DNA from: Stenotrophomonas beteli
GTDB lineage: Bacteria > Pseudomonadota > Gammaproteobacteria > Xanthomonadales > Xanthomonadaceae
Assembly: GCF_001431665.1 (NCBI RefSeq)
Contig: NZ_LLXV01000021.1
Span: 62,001-126,000 of the forward strand
DNA: 64,000 nt
Reading direction: 5' to 3'
Made by a program: the position numbers and the translations under genes. The notes under the pieces were generated by a model, which saw only the letters and a list, made by a program, of their open reading frames with translations, was not told the origin of the DNA and ran no database searches. This document shows, piece by piece, positions 57,915 through 64,000 of the stretch (within the stretch, counting starts at the first letter, position 1; every line of letters starts with the position of its first letter).

Positions 57915-58552
57915 TACAGCGCTCCATTGAGGTAGACGACGGAGAACACGCCGATCCAGATCAGGTCCAGGAAGTGCCAGAACAGGCTCAGGCACGCCAT
58001 GCGGGTCTTGTTGGTCGGGGTCAGGCCGTACTTCTTCAGCTGCACGAACATCACCAGCAGCCACAGCAGGCCGGCGCTGACGTGCAGGCCGTGGGTACCC
58101 ACCAGGGCGAAGAACGCCGACAGGAAGGCACTGCGGTCCGGACCGTAGCCCTGATGGATCAGGTGCTGGAACTCCCACACTTCCATGCACATGAAGCCGA
58201 AGCCCAGCAGCCAGGTGATGGCCAGCCACAGGTACATCTGGCCCATCTGCTTGCGGTGCATGGCAATCATGCCCAGGCCGAAGGTCAGCGACGAGGTCAG
58301 CAGCAGCGCGGTTTCCCACGCCACGAACGGCAGCTCGAACAGGTCCTTCGCGGTGGGACCACCATCGGTACCGCCGGCCAGCACCACGTAGGTGGCGAAC
58401 AGCGAGGCGAAGATGAGGCAGTCGCTCATCAGGTACACCCAGAAACCAAAGACGGTGTTGCCGCCGGTGTCGTGGTGCTCGTGGTCGTCATGGCCATGGG
58501 CCGCCGCGTGCGCGGCGTGCCCGTGGCTCAGGGTCGAGGTATTGGTGCTCAT
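57914..58552 (-). CDS. cyoC: Cytochrome bo3 ubiquinol oxidase subunit III
   Basis: The protein has 212 residues with five membrane helices after a histidine-rich head ([19 protein letters not shown]). Core segments such as [35 protein letters not shown] and [16 protein letters not shown] are typical of haem-copper oxidase subunit III. It helps stabilise proton uptake in the catalytic subunit and holds no redox centre. Its ATG overlaps the cyoB stop by 4 bases. Confidence 0.96.
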   Translation of the reverse strand: MSTNTSTLSHGHAAHAAAHGHDDHEHHDTGGNTVFGFWVYLMSDCLIFASLFATYVVLAGGTDGGPTAKDLFELPFVAWETALLLTSSLTFGLGMIAMHRKQMGQMYLWLAITWLLGFGFMCMEVWEFQHLIHQGYGPDRSAFLSAFFALVGTHGLHVSAGLLWLLVMFVQLKKYGLTPTNKTRMACLSLFWHFLDLIWIGVFSVVYLNGAL

Positions 58553-60552
58553 GCCTTCAGCTCCGACTTCACCAGGCCCTGGGCTTCCAGGTGCTTGCGG
58601 TGTGCGTTCTCGATGCGTTCCACCTCGGCGGCCGGGACCCAGTAGTCCACGTCCTGGTCGAAGGTGCGGTAGATGAACGTGGCGATCATGCCGACGAAGC
58701 CGACGATGGCCAGCCACCAGATGTGCCAGATCATCGCGAAGCCGAACACCAGGCTGAAGGCACCGATGACAACGCCCGTGCCGGTGTTGCGCGGCATGTG
58801 GATGTCGGTGTACTTGGCCGGCTTCGGCCAGGCTTCACCACGCTGCTTGCGCTCCCAGAAATCGTCCAGCTCGGTGACTTCCGGCAGGGTGCCGAAGTTG
58901 TAGAAGGCCGGCGGCGAAGAGGTTTCCCACTCCAGCGTACGGGCATCCCACGGGTCGCCGGTCAGGTCGACGGTCTTCTTGCGGTCGCGGATCGACACGG
59001 CCACCTGGATGATCTGGCACAGGATGCCGGCGCCGACGATGAAGGCACCCGCAGCGGCGATCAGCAGCAGCGGCTCGTAGGCCGGATTGACCGTGCTCTG
59101 CAGGCGACGGGTCATGCCCATGAAGCCCAGCACGTACATCGGCATGAAGGTCACGTAGAAGCCGATGAACCAGCACCAGAACGCGCACTTGCCCCAGAAC
59201 TCGTTGAGGCGGAAGCCGAACATCTTCGGCCACCAGTAGGTGATGCCGGCGAACATGCCGAACACCACGCCGCCGATGATGACGTTGTGGAAGTGGGCAA
59301 TCAGGAACAGGCTGTTGTGCAGCACGAAGTCGATGGCCGGGATCGCCAGCATCACGCCGGTCATGCCGCCGATGACGAAGGTGACCATGAAGCCGATCGT
59401 CCACAGCACCGGGGTGGTGAAGTGCACGCGGCCACGGAACATGGTGAACAGCCAGTTGAAGATCTTCACGCCGGTCGGGATCGAGATGATCATCGTCGTG
59501 ATGCCGAAGAAGGCATTGACGTTGGCACCCGAGCCCATGGTGAAGAAGTGGTGCAGCCACACGATGAACGACAGCACGCCGATGCAGGCGGTGGCGTAGA
59601 CCATGCCCTTGTAGCCGAACAGCGCCTTGCGCGAGAAGGTCGCGATGACTTCGGAGAACACACCGAACGCCGGCAGGACCAGGATGTACACCTCCGGGTG
59701 ACCCCAGATCCAGATCAGGTTGATGTACAGCATGGCGTTGCCGCCACCGTCATTGGTGAAGAAGTGCGTACCCAGGTAACGGTCCAGGGTCAGCAGCACC
59801 AGGGTGATGGTCAGCACCGGGAAGGCAGCGACGATCAGCACGTTGGTCACCAGGGCGGTCCAGGTGAACACCGGCATCTGCATCAGCTTCATGCTGGGGG
59901 TACGCATCTTCAGGATGGTAATGAAGAAGTTGATACCGCTCAGCGTGGTACCCAGGCCTGCGACCTGTAGGCCCCAGATGTAGTAGTCCATGCCGACGCT
60001 TGGACTGTATTCGATGCCCGACAACGGCGGGAACGCCAGCCAGCCGGTGGCCGCGAACTCACCGATCCACAGCGACAGCATGATCAGCACCGCGCCCGCC
60101 ACGAACAGCCAGAAGCTGAGCGAGTTGACGAACGGGAACGCGACGTCGCGCGCACCGATCTGCAGCGGCACGGCCAGGTTCATCAGGCCGGTGATCAGCG
60201 GCATCGCCACGAAGAAGATCATGATCACGCCGTGGGCGGTGAAGATCTGGTCGTAGTGGTGCGGCGGCAGGTAACCCTCGGACCCGCCGACGGCGAGCGC
60301 CTGCTGGGTACGCATCATGATCGCGTCGGAGAAGCCGCGCAGCAGCATGACGAAGGCGACGATGAGGTACATCACGCCGATCTTCTTGTGGTCCACCGAG
60401 GTGAACCACTCCTTCCACAGATAGCCCCACAGCTTGAACTTGGTGATCAGGGCCATCACGCCCAGGCCACCCAGCACCGCGCCGACCAGGGTGGTCAGTA
60501 CGATCGGATCGTGGGGGATCGACTCAAGAGAGAGTTTTCCCAACATGTTCAT
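58549..60552 (-). CDS. cyoB: Cytochrome bo3 ubiquinol oxidase subunit I (catalytic)
   Basis: This 667-residue protein has 15 or so membrane helices. It carries the haem b and binuclear haem o3-CuB site: [14 protein letters not shown] with a haem histidine, [15 protein letters not shown] with the CuB-linked His and Tyr, WLHHFFTMG with the CuB histidines, and [12 protein letters not shown] with the histidines for haems. It reduces O2 to water with electrons from ubiquinol and pumps protons. The start may be ATG 60552 or two codons later (60546). Gene order cyoABCD is standard. Confidence 0.98.
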   Translation of the reverse strand: MNMLGKLSLESIPHDPIVLTTLVGAVLGGLGVMALITKFKLWGYLWKEWFTSVDHKKIGVMYLIVAFVMLLRGFSDAIMMRTQQALAVGGSEGYLPPHHYDQIFTAHGVIMIFFVAMPLITGLMNLAVPLQIGARDVAFPFVNSLSFWLFVAGAVLIMLSLWIGEFAATGWLAFPPLSGIEYSPSVGMDYYIWGLQVAGLGTTLSGINFFITILKMRTPSMKLMQMPVFTWTALVTNVLIVAAFPVLTITLVLLTLDRYLGTHFFTNDGGGNAMLYINLIWIWGHPEVYILVLPAFGVFSEVIATFSRKALFGYKGMVYATACIGVLSFIVWLHHFFTMGSGANVNAFFGITTMIISIPTGVKIFNWLFTMFRGRVHFTTPVLWTIGFMVTFVIGGMTGVMLAIPAIDFVLHNSLFLIAHFHNVIIGGVVFGMFAGITYWWPKMFGFRLNEFWGKCAFWCWFIGFYVTFMPMYVLGFMGMTRRLQSTVNPAYEPLLLIAAAGAFIVGAGILCQIIQVAVSIRDRKKTVDLTGDPWDARTLEWETSSPPAFYNFGTLPEVTELDDFWERKQRGEAWPKPAKYTDIHMPRNTGTGVVIGAFSLVFGFAMIWHIWWLAIVGFVGMIATFIYRTFDQDVDYWVPAAEVERIENAHRKHLEAQGLVKSELKA

Positions 60553-61589
60553 TCTCCCGAACCCGCGTGGCCGGCATGGCCTGCGTGTTCGTGTTCGGTG
60601 GCGTCCAGGTTCTCACCCGACTCCTTGGAATCATGCGCGTCACTGGGGGCGTGACCCTCGTGCGCTTCATGGGTGGCGGCATCGGCAGCGGCGGCACCGG
60701 CGTGTTCGTGCTTCATGCCGTAGTGCTTGTTGTCGCCCATGTGCTTGGCGATGACCCAGTTGAACAGGCCTTCCTCGGTCTTGCCGAAGTAGGTGACCGG
60801 GTACCACTCGGCGTTGCGTGCTTCACCCAGGGCCTTGAAGGAGGCCTTGTCCAGGGTCTGCTCGCCGGCGCGGACCTGGTCCAGCCACTGGCGGTATTCG
60901 GCATCGGTGACCGAATAGGCGGTGAAGTGCATCTTGGCGAAGCCTGCGCCGCTGTAGTGCGAGGACATGCCCGGGAATTCACCGGTCTCGTTGGCGATCA
61001 GATGAAGCTTGGTCTCCATCGCGGCCATCGAGTAGATCATGCTGCCCAGGTGCGGGATGAAGAACGCATTCATCACCGTGTCGGACGTGATCTTGAAGTT
61101 CAGCGGAGTGTTGACCGGGAACTTGATTTCGTTGACGACCGCCACCTTCTCTTCCGGATAGATGAACAGCCACTTCCAGTCCAGCGAGATGGCCTCGATG
61201 GTGACCGGCTTGACGTCCGATTCCAGCGGCTTGTACGGGTCAAGCGCGTGCGACGAACGCCAGGTCAGGACCGCCAGCACCAGCACGATCATGCAGGGAA
61301 TGGACCACACCACCACCTCGATCGCCGTCGAGTGGGACCACTTCGGCTCGTAACGGGCCTTGGTGTTGGAGGCGCGATACTTCCACGCGAAGGTCAGGGT
61401 CATGATGATGACCGGGATGACGACCAGCAGCATGAGCACGGTGGCCGTGATCAGCAGGGTCTTCTCATCCTGGCCGATCTGGCCCTTCGGACTGAGGATG
61501 GCCACCGCATCGCAGCCGGTGAGCATCACCAGCAGCGACAGCAGCAGGCCCGGGCGCAACCAGCGCCCAAGGGTTTTCAACGGAATCAT
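60549..61589 (-). CDS. cyoA: Cytochrome bo3 ubiquinol oxidase subunit II
   Basis: The protein has 346 residues from ATG 61589. It is a lipoprotein (signal LLLSLLVML, lipobox TGC) with two membrane helices and a periplasmic cupredoxin domain that lacks the CuA ligands, as in quinol oxidases. [20 protein letters not shown] and FNFKIT-like stretches match CyoA. The C-terminus is an unusually long histidine/alanine-rich tail ([17 protein letters not shown] and further [11 protein letters not shown]). cyoA leads the operon; the promoter lies in the 300 bases upstream, where I see only a weak Anr-like box. Confidence 0.96.
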   Translation of the reverse strand: MIPLKTLGRWLRPGLLLSLLVMLTGCDAVAILSPKGQIGQDEKTLLITATVLMLLVVIPVIIMTLTFAWKYRASNTKARYEPKWSHSTAIEVVVWSIPCMIVLVLAVLTWRSSHALDPYKPLESDVKPVTIEAISLDWKWLFIYPEEKVAVVNEIKFPVNTPLNFKITSDTVMNAFFIPHLGSMIYSMAAMETKLHLIANETGEFPGMSSHYSGAGFAKMHFTAYSVTDAEYRQWLDQVRAGEQTLDKASFKALGEARNAEWYPVTYFGKTEEGLFNWVIAKHMGDNKHYGMKHEHAGAAAADAATHEAHEGHAPSDAHDSKESGENLDATEHEHAGHAGHAGSGE

Positions 61590-61898
61590 CGGTCGATCCA
61601 ATTGCGAGGGAATGCCGTTCCCCGTCCTGCCCGCTCCAGCAAAAGCCGGTCCCACCGGTCCGAAGGACAGGCAGGGAGGTGGGGTCGAGTCAGCCTTTCA
61701 ATTTTAGGCCGTCACCCACCATTTAAGAAAGACATTGACAATGATCGGGCGCAGGAAAGGCCCGATTCTGACTGCGACACGTTGTCGCACCGCGCAGGCC
61801 CGGCGGGCGTTCCGCCCCCATTGGGCAAAGTCATCTGAACCTGTTCAGGCGTGCTGGCGGGGGCCCGGCATGGGATGCTCGGCGCAGGAGGAAGGCCC

Positions 61899-62534
61899 AT
61901 GGACAAGATCGACTTCAAGAAGCGCGACCGGGCGCTCTATCAAGCGCCCGCCGGCAGGTTCATACGGGTCGATGTACCGCCCTTGCCCTACGTGATGGTT
62001 GATGGTCGCGGCGACCCGAACACCGCCCCCGCCTACCTGCAGGCCGTGCAGTGGCTGTATGCGGTGAGCTATGCACTGAAGTTCGCGCTGAAGGCCCTGG
62101 GCCGGGATTACGTGGTGCCACCGCTGGAGGCGCTGTGGAGCGCCGATGACCCGGCCAGCTTCGTCGCGCGGCGGAAGCAGGAGTGGGCGTGGACCGTCAT
62201 GATCCGCACGCCCGAGGGCGTCAGCCCTGCACAGTGGCAGGCCGCCCTCAGCACGGCGCGCGCGAAGCTGGGGGATGCGCCGCCCAGCCTTCGCCATGAC
62301 ATCCTTGCAGAGGGTCCCAGCCTGCAGACCTTGCACGTGGGCGCCTACGACGACGAAGGCCCCACCCTGGCGCATCTGCATGACGAAGTGATGCCCGCAC
62401 TGGGTTACACCTTCGCCGGCCCCCATCATGAGATCTACCTGAGCGACCCGCGCAGGACCGTCGCGGCGCGGTTGAAAACCGTGCTGAGGCAGCCGGTGCG
62501 CCCGATGAAGCCTGATGAGGATTCCCGCACATGA
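61899..62534 (+). CDS. GyrI-like small-molecule-binding protein
   Basis: The protein has 211 residues from ATG 61899 with AGGAGGAAGG just before. It has the GyrI-like/AraC effector-binding (SOUL/BacR) fold: VPPLPYVMVDGRGDPNTAPA at the front, WAWTVMIRTPEGVSPAQW, HVGAYDDEGPTLAHLHDEV and a C-terminal HHEIYLSDPRRT. No DNA-binding domain is attached. Such stand-alone proteins hydrolyse or bind hydrophobic cyclic compounds. Function here unknown. Faces away from cyoA. Confidence 0.82.
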   Translation: MDKIDFKKRDRALYQAPAGRFIRVDVPPLPYVMVDGRGDPNTAPAYLQAVQWLYAVSYALKFALKALGRDYVVPPLEALWSADDPASFVARRKQEWAWTVMIRTPEGVSPAQWQAALSTARAKLGDAPPSLRHDILAEGPSLQTLHVGAYDDEGPTLAHLHDEVMPALGYTFAGPHHEIYLSDPRRTVAARLKTVLRQPVRPMKPDEDSRT

Positions 62535-62547
62535 CACAAGGAACGCC

Positions 62548-62883
62548 ATGCGCCTGATCAACCGGCTGCTGCACTGGACCACCCTGCCCGCCGCGCGCCA
62601 TGTGATGGTTGTGTTCGGGATGCTGCTGGTGATCGTGCTGGCCTGCAATCCAGATCTGCTGCCGTTGTTGCCGGTGGTGGACGCGCTCGGGCTGGACGTG
62701 CTGATGCTGCTACTGGGTGCGCAGGTGGTGGCGGTATTGCCTTGGGTGCGGGAGCGGGCCGCGCACGGGACCCGCGTGCTTGCACGCCTGCTGATCGGCG
62801 CATCGGCGGGGGCAGCAGGTGGTTATCTCCGGCAGCTCGCGTGGTGGCTGGCACGGGGTGCGGTGATGCCGATGCACCGATAG
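62548..62883 (+). CDS. Small membrane protein
   Basis: This 111-residue protein has three hydrophobic helices: HVMVVFGMLLVIVLACNP, LPLLPVVDALGLDVLMLLLG with AQVVAVLPWV, and ARLLIGASAGAAGGYLR. It begins 14 bases after the GyrI-like gene and is likely co-transcribed with it. No family is recognised; no ribosome site stands out (AAGGAACGCC). Confidence 0.55.
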   Translation: MRLINRLLHWTTLPAARHVMVVFGMLLVIVLACNPDLLPLLPVVDALGLDVLMLLLGAQVVAVLPWVRERAAHGTRVLARLLIGASAGAAGGYLRQLAWWLARGAVMPMHR

Positions 62884-62990
62884 AGCACTGCATCGGCCCT
62901 TTGGCGGGATCACTTAGCGCCGGGCTGCTCGCCGACACGATGGCCTCAATCCCCGCTTCCGCCCCTATTCCCAGGGCGGGCGGCTTGGCT

Positions 62991-63320
62991 TCAGACGGGC
63001 CAATTCGTCCTGACCAGATCCGCCTCGAAGACTTCACCATCTTCAATGTAGAGCTGCACGCCCCTGTCCGATGACAGGCAAATGTCCAGGACCCACACCT
63101 GCGGCGCGCCTGCAAGCGCATCACACAGATCGCCCGTGGACACCGTCGCCGGGCCGTTCTCCATTCGCCCTCGAAGTACGCTCAGCATAGTGGATGACGC
63201 GGTTCCCGAAGGCACATCCAGATGCGATACCAGCCACATTTCATCTGCATCAAATGCGCCCCTCAGTACCTCACTCACCCTATTCCCGGTAATCGGAAAG
63301 CTCCATACCGTCGTCATCAT
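62991..63320 (-). CDS. Small protein of unknown function
   Basis: The protein has 109 residues from ATG 63320, with CGAGGG six bases upstream. It is beta-rich and acidic (DADEMWLVSHLDV; QVWVLDICLSSDRG; YIEDGEVFEADLV) and has two cysteines. It ends the minus-strand set that starts with the Rhs fragment. Its position behind that fragment, next to another small acidic protein, is typical of Rhs immunity or orphan genes (inference). No family recognised. Confidence 0.5.
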   Translation of the reverse strand: MMTTVWSFPITGNRVSEVLRGAFDADEMWLVSHLDVPSGTASSTMLSVLRGRMENGPATVSTGDLCDALAGAPQVWVLDICLSSDRGVQLYIEDGEVFEADLVRTNWPV

Positions 63321-63362
63321 TCCCGACCCTCGACATACCCGCGACGTTGACACTTCGGCCAC

Positions 63363-63704
63363 TCAGGCCGACCAGCAGTACAACGGACTTCCAAAGACGC
63401 CGTGCGCGCCAAGATGCCCTGCCCCCGGGCCCCAGAAGGCATAGAACAGATCGTCTTCCGGGCGATACACCAACCAGCGGCCGCCCTCCTTCGCAACGCA
63501 CAGCCCGGATATCTCCTCACCCTCATCAAATCCCGGAATACCTGGCGCCATTACCACCGCGGACAGTTCAAATGGCTGACATGCATTCCGCCTGATGTCC
63601 TCCGCAAGCTCATCAAAACAGCGCCTCGAATTCCCGCCAGCACTCACGTAGACGCCGGATCCATCTGTCAGGCGCGACTCCAAAGTTTCAGCGAGCTTGT
63701 TCAT
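63363..63704 (-). CDS. Small protein, possible orphan immunity protein
   Basis: The protein has 113 residues from ATG 63704 (GGGGG six bases upstream) or a longer form from 63758. The N-terminus is helical (MNKLAETLESRLTDGSG), followed by an alpha-beta part (RRCFDELAEDIRRNACQPF; LSAVVMAPGIPGFDEGEE; GRWLVYRPEDDLFYAFWGPG). This aromatic, acidic pattern is common in small immunity proteins of contact toxins. The frame continues upstream without a stop into the Rhs fragment region. Family unknown. Confidence 0.5.
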   Translation of the reverse strand: MNKLAETLESRLTDGSGVYVSAGGNSRRCFDELAEDIRRNACQPFELSAVVMAPGIPGFDEGEEISGLCVAKEGGRWLVYRPEDDLFYAFWGPGAGHLGAHGVFGSPLYCWSA

Positions 63705-63757
63705 CCATTCCCCCTCTCCGGCGGCAGCGCATCGCTCGAGCATCATGAACGAATCCA

Positions 63758-64000
63758 TCAACGTTGTCGCAGAGGCGGTCGGATAGTCCTTCCATCCGTG
63801 ATCTGACCACCGGCCACGGGCTCGTAGGGCTCGTAGGGCCCGTAGCCATATTGTTGGATTACATTGCCATTGATGTCTCCCTCGGCCACAACCGAGCCCA
63901 GGGCGTCCGTGTGGATGCCTGTCACCTTGGCCCGGGCAATTACGGATGACGACACGCCAAGGTCAATGAGCAGCACACAGCACAGCCAAGCGCCTGATAC
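63758..64000 (-). pseudogene. Rhs-repeat core remnant at the window edge
   Basis: The minus frame starts beyond the edge, shows a hydrophobic signal-like piece (AWLCCVLLIDLGVSS), then GIHTDALGSVVAEGDINGNV and IQQYGYGPYEP. Those match the YD/Rhs core (HTDALGS, G-N-V, Y-P-Y-G). The conserved continuation (GYTGH.. to ..YYDP) is missing: the frame ends TIRPPLRQR. Three 9-bp repeats (63819-63845) encode YGP-YEP-YEP. It is probably a truncated Rhs gene, although the 5' end is outside the window. Confidence 0.6.
63819..63845. repeat. Three tandem 9-bp repeats in the Rhs remnant
   Basis: GGCTCGTAG occurs twice in a row, then GGCCCGTAG. On the coding strand this adds Tyr-Glu-Pro units without shifting the frame. 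Confidence 0.8.

Noticed and set aside
61735-61748. Anr/FNR-like box TTGAC-N4-ATCGG upstream of cyoA
   Set aside because: Only seven of ten consensus bases match, so it is not listed as a feature although oxygen control of cyo would make sense.

Overview
The window looks like part of a Stenotrophomonas chromosome, most likely of the S. maltophilia complex (inference). Three observations support this. The right half (about 32-64 kb) is GC-rich gammaproteobacterial/xanthomonad core sequence: mutS, katG, rpsP-rimM-trmD-rplS, ffh, radA and cyoABCD. Its intergenic gaps carry GTAG-headed palindromes of the SMAG/REP type that are characteristic of S. maltophilia. The predicted proteins also look xanthomonad.

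Layout. 1-5.6 kb: the 5' part of a chemotaxis receptor gene behind a sigma-28-type promoter, a decayed stretch, an HNH nuclease, a membrane protein, a GNAT acetyltransferase and a secreted pectate lyase. 6.1-9.9 kb: a complete His-Xaa-Ser (hxsDBCA) locus, with two radical-SAM maturases and their HxS-repeat substrate. 10.2-15.7 kb: a tyrosine integrase, an H-NS-like silencer, unrecognised genes and broken genes. 16-17.8 kb: a CHAD-domain protein and a DUF1993 protein. 17.9-24.8 kb: a minus-strand thiol/electrophile-stress cluster (lipoamide-dehydrogenase-like flavoprotein, two WCPPC thioredoxins, an Old Yellow Enzyme with an altered active site, OsmC, a FrnE/DsbA protein, TetR, an AhpD-like protein, an SDR). 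Three copies of one palindrome, CTACC-N8-GGTAG, lie at its three transcription starts. 25.4-29.1 kb: envelope proteins, an XRE regulator, a membrane protein and an ankyrin protein. 29.3-32.0 kb: a DNA-binding protein and a second large tyrosine integrase that abuts the 5' end of mutS. The left half therefore reads as mosaic accessory DNA next to core sequence.

32-64 kb is ordered core sequence: mismatch repair; a DUF937 protein and an OxyR-type katG; hslR, a MATE exporter and small conserved proteins; the rpsP operon; a class-IV aminotransferase and nitronate monooxygenase pair; ffh and a CcsA-like protein; a paired TPR protein and Hsp90-like ATPase; radA; an MHYT-GGDEF-EAL c-di-GMP protein; and the cytochrome bo3 oxidase operon. 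The right edge holds a GyrI-like protein, small genes and the tip of an Rhs-like gene with two possible orphan partner genes.

The points most worth following are the hxs locus, the three-operator redox regulon with its unusual Old Yellow Enzyme, a small gene family left as three degraded copies at module borders, and the Hsp90-TPR pair.
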